Notes: generated by a model not told the origin, from the letters alone. A stretch of DNA of 64,000 nt from Tubulanus polymorphus (GCF_964204645.1 NC_134027.1:16292485-16356484), one strand, 5' to 3'; shown: positions 10,800-21,928, counted from the first letter of the stretch. Translations and numbers: made by a program.

Positions 10800-11290
10800 A
10801 TACAAAATATCATGAACATTTCGATATGAAATCGTAGAAATATATGATTATAAATTGTGTGACTTATATCAGGGTGACACTTTATTGTGCCAACAAGAAA
10901 TTCAAGATGGTTGTTCTGATTTGATGACCGATAACCTCTATTTTGAATCGGGTGCACCTGCACCAATCCTTACACGGACTTTCATGAAAAATCATTCAAG
11001 AATCGTAGGCTGTATTGTGCTAACAAGAAAATTCAAGATGGCTGTGCTGGCAGTCATTTTTGAAGACCGATGGCCTCCATTTTCGATAGGGGTGCACATC
11101 TTACCCGCCAAAACTCAGTCATTAAATTTTATGAAAATCCCTCAAGAATGATAGGCTGCATTGTACAAACTAGAAATTCAAGATGGATGCTCTGGTGACC
11201 CCGTGGTGGCCCATTACCTCCATTCTCAATGTATTCAGCACCCACTGGTGGCCATGTGACCTTGAAACTTTGCACAGCAGCCTTTCATTC
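10800..11290. repeat. Degenerate copy of repeat family C
   Basis: Internal near-repeats of tttcatgaaaatccctcaagaat/attcaagatgg occur three times (about 10900, 11030 and 11180). They are followed by cacccactggtggccatgtgaccttgaaact, which matches the unit of the tandem array at 30052-30620. No protein. Confidence 0.5.
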
Positions 11291-11672
11291 TACCAATGAC
11301 ATATCTGCAACATATTTTCATTTTCTAATCTGCTTCATTTAGAAGTTTACCTGACATCATCTTTTTCATGTATAAAGCATCCAAGAAAACTAAGCTGCCA
11401 GTGAGCCATCTTGGATCCAAAAACACAGATGCAGAACTACATATCCAGACAGACATATGTGAAAAGTTACAAGAAAAGAGAACCTGTAGTTTAGGAGGAG
11501 ATATCCGGACAAGTTTGTGTCCAGTGAAAGACGATGGACGCCGCATGACAGACTTGACTCTTGTACAACTTCGTTGCAGAGAGTATAATAAACTTTCAAG
11601 ACAAAATTAGCAGGCAATTGAAGTTGCAAAATGATTAGTCATTATATGCAACTGAGATGAAATTGTAAATAC

Positions 11673-11827
11673 CTTTCTATTTGCTTCTCTTTATCTTGAA
11701 TGATTTCCTCTAGATTGGATAATGTACTATCTGAACATGTGCGATCAGCGTGCATTGTAGCAATACACGCTTTAGTAGAATTCAATTGGGATTCTTTTTC
11801 ATTTATCTGCTCCTCAAAATTTTCAAT
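11673..11827 (-). CDS. ERC/ELKS-family scaffold, coiled-coil exon 4 of 5 seen
   Basis: 155-nt exon with acceptor tatag (11832-11828) and donor GTATTT (11672-11667). It reads IENFEEQINEKESQLNSTKA and ends NLEEIIQDKEKQIE plus two bases (phase 2) that are completed by the 5829-5952 exon. It aligns with the ERC segment IENLQEQLRDKEKQMSSL...LEEALAEKERTIER. The donor deviates from consensus (GTATTT). Heptad hydrophobic spacing is clear. Confidence 0.87.
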
Positions 11828-11959
11828 CTATACAAATTAAACACAAATTACATATGAAAATAAAACAATCATTATGCCGTCTTGTTTATACCACCACTTA
11901 CATCTCAGTTGTGGACTAAGAGTAGTGTCAACCCAGGCTATTAGTTTCTGAAAAAAATA

Positions 11960-12210
11960 ATATTAAACAACGTGTCTACGGACGGACAACGGACGAAAAG
12001 TGAGCACAATAGCCCGCTGGCTTTAAATCCCAAGAGGGTTAAAAATCAGTCGACCAAAGCAGCATCAAGTCATCTTTTACATGTCGGGTCCCTAGTGGCC
12101 AAACTGAGAATCCAATCGAACCAATTTTCAATAGCGTTTTGCCCTACTTGTGTAACAAGTTTGAAACAAAGTGCCCATGGGCACAGTAAGATTCAGTGCA
12201 GAAGTTAGTG
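11960..12210. repeat. Repeat family C end-like fragment
   Basis: ctacggacggacaacggacgaaaagtgagcacaatagc matches the GGACGGAC-rich end of family C at 31140-31200. The rest is non-coding. Confidence 0.5.
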
Positions 12211-12853
12211 AATTGAAGGAGTTAATCATATCCACCATACTAGACCATACATTGGTTTAGTAAGGTGTATACTTGACATAAAAGGAAATGCATGTTTTGA
12301 AAGTGTAAGGTAATAAGATTTAAATGACAAACAGTTGTTTATACAAGGAAGAGAAGGTAAATACGTAACCCATTTTAAGTAGGCCTAATAGGTTTTGAAA
12401 TGAAATACATATAATCATTATGAATTATAAGCCTCCTAATAAATTATTAGTTTTCGTTATATCAAAAGCATCTCAGATGTCATATTCATATTTTTGTTGC
12501 TGAAGCTGAAATCAAATCTAGCTGTATCGGGAGATTAGAAATTCTAAGTTCCATACAAACTCTGTCCAGATTTTCAGGATTCAAAGCCAAGACCTAAGGA
12601 TAAAAAATTGATACCTTGTCTCTCCACTCATCGCTGAGCTTAATAGTTGACACAGCCGGCCATATATCTACCTTGTTTATTACTTTTTTTAAACCATGAT
12701 CAATGATATTTTATGATATCAGACCAGGCAGTTTAGAAATGAACTGATAAACTTTATAACAGTTTACAACTAAACAGATTCTTTCTGTTTGGGTGGGTTT
12801 ATCAAATTCGGCTTTAATGAATTGTTCATCTATTTATACACTTCAGTGCAAGT
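12211..12853. other. No gene recognised
   Basis: Non-coding AT-rich intron. Nothing supported. Confidence 0.35.
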
Positions 12854-13813
12854 CAAGGCATGTTTTCACACGATGCACACTTGAATTCAAACATACATCG
12901 CTCAAACGTCGGCAGTGGGTCGGTCGGTTGGCCGTTTTTATCAAAAATAAAATTTATTTCAATGAATCCCAGAAAAAAAGTTTTCACTCGGTACCTTTGA
13001 AGTCGGGTCGGTCAGGTTAAGGCAAACAGACCATTAATATGGGATGGCCTAAAATTCATATGATGTCACATATCAGAGGGTGGCTCAATATTGGGTCTTG
13101 GAAACCTCTTCCAATGTTGGCCGCGGAAGTTAAAATACCGGTACAGAAAGCGGCTATTTGATCATTTTGAATCCTGGAATTCACGACTACAATATTCAGA
13201 CCTCGACCTATACTTGTAGTTTGCTGCTTAATATTTTCAGGTCACAAGAAATTACAATTTATTACAAATTCTATCAAACAGAAAACACAGCGCTCATCTT
13301 CTGCTACGATTATTCAGCCTATTTTCATGTCAAACGTGCACGCGTGCAGCACTCCGCGCGCGCCTGGAGGCCTCGTGTAAGTGAATGTTCGCTTACACTT
13401 CAATGTCAATCAAAACAATCACCGGGTATTAAAATGAAACAATACCTATGGCGGATGTATGAAATAATTACATCTTCACCAGCAATGAGCATTTGAAATG
13501 CGCACGTATACAGCACCTAGTCCAATGAAACGTACGTCATTCTATGGCTTTCCCATAATTATTTAGTAGTGCGGAATTCCCCGTATATCCCAAAAACAGC
13601 CAATCCCATTCGCTCGTAGAGACGACGCCACCCAATCGAGGTCATTGCAATTTTATACGTGAGAGCTAAGAATTTTCCCGCCAAAAACAGTTTTTTGTAG
13701 AATTTTAACTCCGTTGACCATGTCATCGACGGAGATTCGCCATGTCTTCAATCGCATCGATTATACGTCGTTTAGGCCGAGAACCAATGAAACAAATGCT
13801 CACATAAAAAAAA
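12854..13813 (+). repeat. Dispersed repeat family A, copy 2 (5' part missing)
   Basis: Begins at aggcatgttttcacacgatg and follows the same order as 46357-47345 and 58700-59545: gtcggtcgg, tcatatgatgtcacatatc, tcaggtcacaagaaattaca, caatcaccgggtat, atcgcatcgattatacgtcg. Short frames inside it are not conserved between copies, so they are not annotated as genes. Confidence 0.8.
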
Positions 13814-14059
13814 TTTGAATCGAATCAACCCAATCATAAAGAGAGTTATGCCCTAAGTGATGCCCTGCTTGTGTACTAAGTTTGAACAAGGCGACCCATG
13901 AAGACCATGATCTTTGGTATCAATAAATCATTAGTGATTAGGATTTTTTAACCTTGACCTTAGAATTCCAAAATCAGTATGGCACATCCTCTCCCTGGTA
14001 TAATCATACTATGAAATAGCAATGTTCTGCTATCAATGGTTCTTCTTGAATCTTCTTGA

Positions 14060-14490
14060 ATCGCATTTATGTTTCTGTGAAGGTTTCTGTGAAGCAGCAG
14101 AAACCCTAATGAACAAAGAGGAATGGCCTCGTAGCTCGCCAACAAACTACCAGAAAATGAAGTGAAATATTCATTATAAAAGTTAAGCTGTGTGGCCGCC
14201 GACAAGGTTCCAAGTAGAGAATAATAAGAATTACATGTTTTCTTCATTTGCGAAATACAAGGTATGTTTAGAAGTACAAGCTGAATTTTAGGTTTAAGTA
14301 TTATTTTCTTAAATTCATGATCATGAATTTCATACAAGAGGTCCATGGACCTTGAGACTTCGTCGAGATAATCAAAAGTTCTAGTTTGGGAAAAGGAACA
14401 AGTCCCGCCTCGCCGGGCAGGCTGGGTCAATGTATCTAAACGTATCAATTACAATTATAAATATAGCTGCAAAGCAGCGATAACAGATTA
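14060..14490 (-). mobile_element. Small hairpin-ended element (GCTGCAAAGCAGC ... GCAGCAGAAACCCTAAT)
   Basis: One end carries the palindrome gctgcaaagcagc (14463-14478) followed by gataac. The other carries ggtttctgtgaagcagcagaaaccctaat (14078-14106), a hairpin. Isolated ends of the same type occur at 2563, 5283, 33440, 52475 and 54236. Two different terminal hairpins without terminal inverted repeats resemble nonautonomous Helitron/Helentron-type elements. That class is inference. Confidence 0.5.
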
Positions 14491-15729
14491 TCTGTGCTGT
14501 AAATGCATATTAATATTCGAAATGAAGGGAATACTAGAAATCAGAATTTTGCATTTTTGAGAATAGAACCTAATGTGGCACCACTGGTACTGAGCCAAGG
14601 TATACAATCCTGTAAATGACTGGTTACAAAAGTTGGGGAGATATTTATGGATGGAGCGCTATCATTGTAGAACATTGGCTGGACGTTTGCTTTTGTCACA
14701 CGATCGTATGGAGAGACACCATATTGAATCCCTTGAATAACACAGGCTTAATTTGTGATACTGCGAACAATGATAAGAACAGGAAATACTTGTTACTTCT
14801 AAATATCATTAATAAAGGATTAATGGTCCAGTGGCTCACCAAACTGAAGTAAAAGATTTGTCATGTATAGGCTACTAGTACGCAAAAATTCATTTAATTG
14901 AAAATTAAAAAAGAGAAAATATAAATTTTTGATGAGAATGAAATCTTTGAAAAATTGATTATGGGGATTTTTGTCTCCAAATTAATGTTCATAATTTTAA
15001 TACACTCATAGAATGACATATAAAACAACTAAAACTATGAGTGACCTGGCAAAGTGAAAGCCTGGGTTTCATCGGAGGTCTTTTATTATCATAGGGCCCA
15101 ATTAGGACAGAAGCTCCCAAGTTTATGCAAATTTGAGCCCAGTGCCGTTTACTGACAAAAAAGTTTATCAACTGACATGATCTTTTAAATAATTCAACGA
15201 TAGGATTGCTTTTAGTAGGCAGGCAAGTTTCCATCTTCACTTAGACAAATAGTTGTATTGGCGACCTGCGCCTTGGAGCACATTATCTATAACTGATATG
15301 CAGTGAACATGAGAGTATAAGGCGATATCGCATACGCGACTGTACAGGACTGTTTTCAACACAAACGCTCATCACTGTGCTGCGAAAAGGAAACTAATAC
15401 AAATAATCAGGCTCCAAAATGGATCTTTAATGCGTCAATAAAATGACTTCAATTAATGATGATGAAACAATAATTCAAGCCGTATCAGCTATCAGCTGAT
15501 CAGTATCATCAGTGAATCAGTCGTGTGGCGAACATGGAAGGAAATTTCCACTATTTGAAACCAGATTTAGGTCAGACATCGTGATGCCTGATTCATCGAA
15601 ACGCCGTGCGATTAGATCTTGGAACAAGACAATTTGGTCACGGGTCATCATCATGCACAGAACAGGATGTGCATTTGTTAACGGTAGGATCATTATGCGG
15701 TTAATGCATGTGGTTCGGGCACTTAGAAC
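14491..15729. other. No gene recognised
   Basis: Non-coding between the hairpin element and the Kolobok. Frames at 14616-14852 and 15512-15733 have no motif or splice support. Confidence 0.4.
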
Positions 15730-15889
15730 TTAAAGGATTTGTGACACATAAGTCAGGTTTTGCATTCTTAATGATTAATTTGATAGATGAATTATCGTAG
15801 ATTGGACTGATATCAATAAAACATTTCTACGGTTTCGCTAACTGGTTTAAATACGACTTTTAATAGAAATTCCAATGATTTGTTGACAT

Positions 15890-15964
15890 TTTACTACATT
15901 ACCACGTGCGTTGGCAATGACGTCATCGAATGACGTATAACCGAGAACAACAAACAGAAACAAA
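15890..15964 (+). promoter_or_regulatory. CRE-like promoter of the left Kolobok gene
   Basis: caatgacgtcatcgaatgacgtataaccga holds a full TGACGTCA palindrome and a half site about 30 bp before the start ATG at 15965. The same gatgacgtataaccga string lies at the other end upstream of the THAP exon, next to a CGGAAGTGG ETS-like site. The two genes appear to have matching terminal promoters. Function is inference from motif content. Confidence 0.5.
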
Positions 15965-16880
15965 ATGGCCGACAATAGCGAATGCAGTGATTATTCTTCC
16001 GACAATTCATCCTCATCTAGCGAAGTGGGCGAAAATATAAGCGAAAGAGAATTCTCAGATGAAAGTGCACTATCATCTGAAATTGAGGTGGGTGAAATGG
16101 GGCCCGATATGGTAGTTTTTAATGCTGCAAAGCCGCCGTATTTGTACGAGCCCGATGCATCTGACGATGACCAAGACGGCGCTAGACCAGACAATACACC
16201 GGATAGAATCTATAGATTAGATGTTCATCGGTTCAATGAATGGTAAGGGATTTCTATTGTTGTTAACAAAGTATGGGGCGACACTATCTTAGGATAACGG
16301 TGGCTTCGGTTATTAAATTCATCCGTCAACCAAGAGTATAACAGAAGACTTTCTATAGTCTTAAATTTTGTAGTTTTTTTGTACAGCCGGTATCTAAGGA
16401 ATTCAGTATAAACTAAACCATCTAAAACGGCAATCAGAGACTACTAAAAAGCCTACCCTTACCCGATATCTCATTCCAGACCAGAAGTAATTAGATCCAC
16501 CTTTCTTTCTTGATGGAATGTTTCAATTTATTTTCACATGCACCCATTGTCAGATTCCTACAATGGAACCGGAATGTGTGTGTTGCAGTGAGATAGATAT
16601 TGTTGCAGGGAAAATTCGAGAACGGTGTGGTTATAGAAATCAATACGGCAGAAAAGCATTTGAAGGGCAGAACAATGATAAATACAGACATATTGCGTAT
16701 CGCCAGTTTGTTCCTTGGTGCTGAGGATTCTGTGGACCTAAGATAAGGGTTATTTTGCCATCTTGTGTTGTTTCATGCATCCGGGCACACTTTCCGAAAG
16801 ACGGTGATGAAGAATTCGCCATTTATAAAGGATTCAGACTTCCAAAACTGGACGACGAAGTGAATTATGTGTGTAAATAA
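15965..16880 (+). pseudogene. P2X7-receptor ballast-domain-like protein, second gene of the Kolobok
   Basis: Exon 1 (15965-16242) starts MADNSECSDYSSDNSSSSSE, an acidic/Ser-rich N-terminus ending RFNEW, with donor GTAAGG. Exon 2 (about 16538-16880) has the cysteine pattern C-x2-C then ECVCCSEI. It continues with DKYRHIAYRQFVPW and ILPSCVVSCIRAHFPKD, then a YKGF end. These match the cytoplasmic zinc-binding ballast region of vertebrate P2X7 receptors and the many invertebrate proteins annotated by it. No channel segment is present. Lesions: the exon 2 acceptor reads tttcac instead of a cag-type site, about 25 residues are missing after SEIDIVAGKI compared with the family, and a TGA at 16722-16724 stands where Trp is expected. 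The location inside the Kolobok ends makes it a transposon gene, not a host receptor. Its role in transposition is unknown. Confidence 0.82.
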
Positions 16881-17002
16881 TATATAAGTATCTTTATAAA
16901 CGAACATAATTATTTCAGGAATTACAGTTTTTCATTTATCGTTATCTTTATTTTCTACAATTACAGTTTTTTAAATCAATTTCTCTTCTGTGGCTGTATT
17001 GG
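16881..17002. other. Convergent intergenic spacer within the Kolobok
   Basis: About 120 bp AT-rich between the stop codons of the two convergent transposon genes. No motif seen beyond T/A runs that could serve both 3' ends. Confidence 0.4.
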
Positions 17003-17196
17003 TCATGAGGATTGAGGCTTGGATTGGACGATTTCTGTAACTTTCTTGAAGCGAGACAAATGCTGGTTTACGGCTTCTCCCTTCGTAACTTTCACTTTTC
17101 GAGAACTTAAATGAAGTGGAGGAGTACAGCAATCACTCACTTTGACTTCCTTGGTTGCAATCTTTATTGCTGTGACAATGCATTAATCGACATAAC
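17003..17196 (-). pseudogene. Kolobok transposase exon 10, C-terminus
   Basis: Acceptor tttag. GYVD, then an in-frame TAA, then a basic tail (SSRKVKVTKGEAVNQHLSRF) ending at TGA 17005-17003. The tail is weakly conserved in the family, so this last exon is less certain. Confidence 0.65.
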
Positions 17197-17326
17197 CTAA
17201 AAAAGATATTTGATGAATCAAATGAAGAGGATTCGCTTTCAATTATAGACAGGCTTTAATGATATGTTTATAAACAATTGAGATCGATAATCAAAGGGTT
17301 CCAATATGCATCCAATTGTGACCTAC

Positions 17327-17472
17327 CATATGTTGCTTTGGTCAATATTCTACGAAGTGTGTGACCATCTTAGTGCTTTGGGTAAAATACAGTGAAACGC
17401 TCATTTCCATCTTTAGTTTTAGCTTGAAGTCTGCCGCTATTCTCGTTGTAATGCAAGATTGCTGTGCACATC
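17327..17472 (-). pseudogene. Kolobok transposase exon 9, contains TAA
   Basis: Acceptor tttag, donor GTAGGT. Reads MCTAILHYNENSGRLQAKTK, the LA-x-L-x-H-N-x-N motif of the family, then an in-frame TAA after FYPKH. The frame continues DGHTLRRILTKATY. Confidence 0.83.
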
Positions 17473-17784
17473 CTAAAAATTAAATCATTTTTCATATTTT
17501 ATGCGAGAATATTATCTGAATATCTTATCTATTCCATATCGCCTGGTTTGAATCATACAGATGTAGCAAGTTAAAACAAAAACCAGATGGCAACACTAGC
17601 TAGTTGGAACCAAAACACAGCCACGAAGGATTTTTAAGTCTCAGGTTCATGTCCCACGGCACTTAAGGTTTATGGAAATTAAAGAAATATCACAGGATAA
17701 GCTCCAATTTGTAGACACTAATTTATGAGATGAGTGTTGAGTGTTTTCACAAGTTGAAGCTATTCACAGCTTCTTTTCACTAAC

Positions 17785-17956
17785 CTGCTAAGCATTCCTA
17801 TATACGAAAAGTGTATCATCTTAGTTGCAAAGTGGTTTAACACACTATGAAATGCTTCTACAGAGCTCGTCTGCCCATACAATGACATATTTCCGATTTG
17901 ATTCACTGTTCTGGTGTTTTTCATTATTTTCTCGAGCTCACTTGCGGCATATGTAT
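17785..17956 (-). pseudogene. Kolobok transposase exon 8: catalytic Glu region
   Basis: Acceptor tctag, donor GTTAGT. Reads AASELEKIMKNTRTVNQIGN then GQTSSVEAFHSVLNHFATKM. The Glu in SSVEAFHS is the expected third catalytic acid. Confidence 0.9.
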
Positions 17957-18055
17957 CTAGAAAAATGGCGAAATATAATATGTACATATATGATGCAACT
18001 AATCACCCATGTATCAAGTCATTAGCTTATGAAGACTTTTGGTTATCATAGATAC

Positions 18056-18283
18056 CTGGTAATATCCATTTTTTTTTCTTTTCATAATCTCCATGCATAC
18101 AGTTTTCATGATTGTTTGAAATATGTTCCAAACAGGTTTCCCACTTTCGTTTTATATCTTCATGGTCCCTAGGTTTCGACGACATAGCGCCTCAATACAG
18201 GTGAACTCGGATACTTTGAATCCAAGTTTGAATATTTTCGAGACCTTTCTTTTTACTGAGTTTCTTGAGTTTCTTAGTCATTG
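18056..18283 (-). pseudogene. Kolobok transposase exon 7, contains TGA
   Basis: Acceptor tgcag, donor GTATCT. Reads LKKLSKKKGLENIQTWIQSI and HEDIKRKWETCLEHISNNHE. The TGA at 18194-18192 falls after HLY, where relatives have Trp. Both neighbouring junctions are in phase. Confidence 0.87.
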
Positions 18284-18500
18284 CTGCAAAACATAATATT
18301 ACACAGAAAATAAATGTCTATCGTTCTCATACCAGAATGAGTTAACGCCAAGAGAAATTGATATTGATTCAAAGTATTGAATTGAATTGAATTGAATTTA
18401 TTTCGCATTTCAAAATTACATTATAAAATAGAAAAATTTACAGGGTTTCGTGTGTAAAGTGGGATGTTATAACAAGATTTTGATTTGATAATTGACTTAC
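18284..18500. repeat. Kolobok intron with a LINE-type 3' tail
   Basis: Within this intron 18373-18425 carries attgaattgaattgaattg followed by a short AT-rich block. This equals the reverse orientation of the tail seen near 2140. It is probably a tiny 5'-truncated LINE insertion. Confidence 0.45.
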
Positions 18501-18678
18501 CCTTCACACAATACCAGGTATCAAAGTAATGAGATACTTTCCAGGTGTCGCGAGCCCACTTATGTACTGAAGGGTGCATATCGCTAATGAAAGCTGTGAT
18601 TTCGTACGTCTTCAATCGTTCTGCAGCACGTTTCAGACCTGCAATTTCTATCGCGTTTGATGACGTTACCTCATTTGA
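18501..18678 (-). pseudogene. Kolobok transposase exon 6: D-H motif region
   Basis: Acceptor tttag, donor GTAAGT. Contains AAERLKTYEITAFISDMHPS and VSHYFDTWYCVKG, matching the ITD-x-H-P-S and HyfDvWH-x-aKg motifs of the family. Phase 1 at the end fits the next exon. Confidence 0.9.
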
Positions 18679-18761
18679 CTAAATGAATAATAAGATTATG
18701 TTCTTATAAGTAAGAACTAATATTATTTTAAAGGACCAAAATTTCAAATGATATACCACAC

Positions 18762-18996
18762 CTGTATCAGTTCTGACGAAATTATCTTATTACATTTCAG
18801 GTCCATTATCGAATAAGTACAATATTGTCCTGGGCTGTCACACCTAGCATCCCCTCCAATGAGAAGTGCCGATCCTTTGAGGCTGTCGAGTAAAGACTGA
18901 CGACTTGATTTCCAAACAGAGTACACTGCCTTATGTACAAACTGTGCTTGGTGTCGAAACGCAGTTCTTGTACTCATGCGCTGGATCCCTGCCAAC
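18762..18996 (-). pseudogene. Kolobok transposase exon 5: first catalytic Asp region
   Basis: Acceptor tatag, donor GTGTGG. Reads LAGIQRMSTRTAFRHQAQFV and later LIGGDARCDSPGQYCTYSIM. The GD-x-R-x-DSPG motif is the hallmark of Kolobok transposases. No stop inside. Confidence 0.9.
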
Positions 18997-19436
18997 CTAT
19001 AAGCAGATAATCCAATAATGATAATTATCTATATTATAAAGCGATCAAAATGTAAATCTTTTACTGAATGCTTGATTTTCTTTTTCTTACCTGAGCAGTC
19101 GTATAACTTTAGAGGTGTGATTTCCAGTCAGCACTATCAGTGAACTTAAAGGGGTCATAAGAGGTTTTGAAAAAATTTTTAAATCTAATTTTTTTTGTAT
19201 AAGACATTCACCGTATGCATCTATAGTAGTCTAGTGAAAAAAATTTTCAAATAACTTTATCCAAACTCGAGAAAAGCCCGTAGCAATGGCCCTAGCAACG
19301 GGACGCTCGCGTTTGCGCGGTGATGTTGATGACGTCATTCTCAGAACACATCGTCTGCAGCACACTCAGAAGCCTTATTATACAATGCTCATTTTCGTTG
19401 AATATCGCGCTAATTCTACCGTCTTTCGAAATGCCT

Positions 19437-19612
19437 TGGCTGTGTGTAGCTATGGACTGTTCCCACAAAAGCAGCGACAAAGTTTAGTGGCCAAAACCAA
19501 AGATTTAGCCCTAAGATGATGGACCGTAAGAGCGAAAACACTCGGCCTATGTGTAAACTAGCTTCACACTTTAGAGAAGGATTCTCGCAAATATTACAGC
19601 ACACATAAACTC
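19437..19612 (+). pseudogene. THAP-domain remnant
   Basis: In one frame CVAMDCSHKSSDKV gives the C-x4-C start of a THAP finger. In a shifted frame MMDRKSENTRPMCKLASHFR gives the C-x3-HF end. There are several stops. It is the decayed first exon of a Kolobok-type gene inside the nested TTAA element. Confidence 0.5.
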
Positions 19613-20200
19613 GGATACACAAAACTTATGTTTTTATTATCTGAGAGCCTTTTATTCTGCCAAGTGATGCTATTTTTGCGAATTAAATACCTAGTAAGAG
19701 ATACGCGCTTTCCACTGCATATAGTACTGGCTTTCCCCAGTGACCCACATCGCTGTAGTGTGTACAACATACTGACTGTATGTATGCAGCACATGTTACT
19801 ATTATACGGCCGGGATGGCGCAGGCAGGGCTGGGATTCACGAAAAAGTTTAGGTTTCAGGACGCTTTTATGGTCCAGTACTGGATAAAAATATCTCTACC
19901 CACAGAAATATCTGCTATGTCTATATCAGTTATCCCCTCCTCGTGGTTTTTATAAAGAGGGAATGACTTAAATGATGATGAATGCTCGCTGCTCCACGAC
20001 GTAGAAATATGCCGTACTATAGTAACAAATTCCTTCGTTCTGAGGCATCAGGTCCATATTAAATGGAATAATTTTGACTGTCTATTAATTAACTTCAGAC
20101 GTTTGATTGGAATCTGATGTATTTGAGTCACTATTTTGCACTTTAATCGCTGTTTGTTTCTATACACTACACCAAGTTGTTTTGGTTTGGGTTCTCAGAA

Positions 20201-20236
20201 TGACGTCACACTTCCGAAAGACGTCACACTTCCGGG
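20201..20236. promoter_or_regulatory. Tandem CRE/ETS promoter-like cluster
   Basis: Two 18-bp units gacgtcacacttccgaaa in tandem, each a CRE-like TGACGTCA next to an ETS-like CTTCCG. It sits ~150 bp from the end of the nested TTAA element, as in the terminal promoters of the larger Kolobok. Confidence 0.5.
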
Positions 20237-20971
20237 TTGGGAAGGAATCAGCGCGGTCGATCAAAAGTCTGGTTTTAACACTAATTGAAGAATTAAAAAT
20301 TAATAAAACTAAATCAATAAATAGGTTATAATTGATGATAAAAAATACTTTTAGCCATATCTTAAAAACCTCTTCACGACCCCTTTAATAACAGACCGGT
20401 TATCGGGATACGCTTTACACACGGTTCACTTTGCCATTTCGTTTCATGGTGACACTGCTGACATTTCGTCTTCACGGTGAGCTGAGTAGAAATTACTCTA
20501 CGAAGGACAGTGTTTTTCCCAGGACACAAAACGCTAAACATAAACAGTTCCAACAATGCAGATCGGTCAACAATGAATTTTGACCTCTTTTGTAATGGCA
20601 CTTCTGCTTCATCCCTGAAAAAAAATTATACTTATCATAATTATGATATAAGTATTGTAAAAAAACACTGTAGAAAATTAAAATCCTACCTCATTTCATC
20701 AAATACTGAAGAGCTACATTCTTCCAGGGATGAGAATGCCGACCTGTAAAATCCGCGGGGTTTTTTTCTTGAGTTACACACGCTAACCAGCACTACCGAG
20801 CGCTGAAGGCGCGAAGCTATTTCGGGGGGTTCGGGGGCCGTCCCCCAAGAAAATTTTAGAAATTAAATGCGTTTTACGAGCACCATGAGCGATCTTGAAC
20901 CCATGAACGACTATTATATTTTGGAAGGTAATGGCTAGTTCCAATGTAGTACATCCTCATTCGATGACATT

Positions 20972-21142
20972 TGTAGTGTATTTGAGATTAATGGGTTAAT
21001 ACAATGTTATATACGGCAGAGCGCCCTATCGGTTGTAATTGAGGTTGTAATTAGAGATGGCTGTCAGCCGCTGTTCAGATAAATAAAACGTGATCTGTCC
21101 TGAAGAAGTCGTTGGTGTTTGTGCTTGAGTTGAGATACCACA
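20972..21142 (+). repeat. 5' LTR of the nested gypsy
   Basis: Begins tgtagtgtatttgag, ends gagataccaca. It contains an aataaa signal in cagataaataaaacg. Matches 23575-23745 except five substitutions. Confidence 0.93.
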
Positions 21143-21200
21143 TTTGGCGACGAGGATCGAGCCGGATTCGCGCAGATTCATCTGATATTAGGTATGCACG

Positions 21201-21928
21201 ATGGCACTCGTAGGGGTTGAAATTCAAGCGGTTGAAAGGTTTGACGTTTCTGGAAATGCTGCAACGTTGGGTCCACGCTGGTTGAAATGGCGGAAAGCAT
21301 TTCAGTATTTTCTGGCCGCAAAAGGCGTAGAACGGGCCTCTCGGAAGCAGGCATTACTTCTCCACTGTGCTGGGGTGGAGGTTCAAGAACTTTTTGAAAC
21401 GTTAATTGATCCTGGGCCGGTGGTTATCGTGCGAGACGCTGGAGGAAATGCTGTCCAAGATACTGCGGATGAATATGAGCGTGCATTACGAACATTGAAC
21501 AACCATTTCGTTGGGAAGGTGATTGAGCCATATGAGAGGCATGTTTTTCGTTCAATGGCCCAAAAAGAGGGCGACACGGTTGACAAATTTGTAGCCCTCA
21601 ACTCAATTTGTAACTCAAAAAGCAGGCTCAATTTTGTAATTTTGCGCATCCAGAGGTAGATATCCGGGATCAGGTAATCGAGAAATGTCGGTCTTCAAAG
21701 CTACGTCGGAAATTGCTAGAGAGAGAAGACCTAACACTAGATGGCGTCCTGTCGATAGCACGTGCATTAGAAACTGTTGATTATCAACTGCAGTTGATGG
21801 ATGCAGGTAAAGGTGGTATGGAAAAGATGGAATCCATGAACCGAGTGTCAAAAACTGATAATTCGAGGATGCGTAACCAGGGAAGAAAAGATGGAGAAGC
21901 GATGGTCACTAATATTGATGGCATATGA
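21201..21928 (+). pseudogene. Gypsy Gag remnant
   Basis: ATG at 21201; 152 residues with RWLKWRKAFQYFLAAKGVER and AQKEGDTVDKFVAL, typical of a metazoan gypsy capsid. A deletion near 21650 shifts the frame. The remainder (21662-21890) reads CRSSKLRRKLLEREDLTLD and ALETVDYQLQL in another frame. There are no zinc knuckles before the deletion junction near 21890. Confidence 0.8.

Larger units (their letters stand above)
19146..20388. mobile_element. Second TTAA element inside the Kolobok transposase
   Basis: Element 19150-20384 (1,235 bp) with TTAA at 19146-19149 and 20385-20388. Ends are aggggtcataagaggtttt and aaaacctcttcacgacccct, imperfect inverted repeats. A plus-strand THAP remnant (19437-19612) and a CRE/ETS cluster point to a deletion derivative of another Kolobok. 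It interrupts exon 4 of the host transposon. Confidence 0.85.
19091..20614 (-). pseudogene. Kolobok transposase exon 4, split by a TTAA element
   Basis: Upstream part 20614-20389 reads VPLQKRSKFIVDRSALLELF and then CxxC-like C-Q-Q-C and KWQSEP. Downstream part 19149-19091 ends TGNHTSKVIRLLR at a GTAAG donor. The 19150-20384 element sits between them at a TTAA, and the frame is the same on both sides of that site. The exon therefore was continuous before the insertion. Confidence 0.85.

Noticed and set aside
13158-13496. 112-codon frame in repeat A
   Set aside because: The frame is not conserved in the three other repeat A copies, so it is not a gene.
15965-16880. A host P2X7 receptor gene
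   Set aside because: No channel domain is present, and the gene lies within the TTAA/inverted-repeat ends of a Kolobok together with its transposase. It is better read as a transposon gene.
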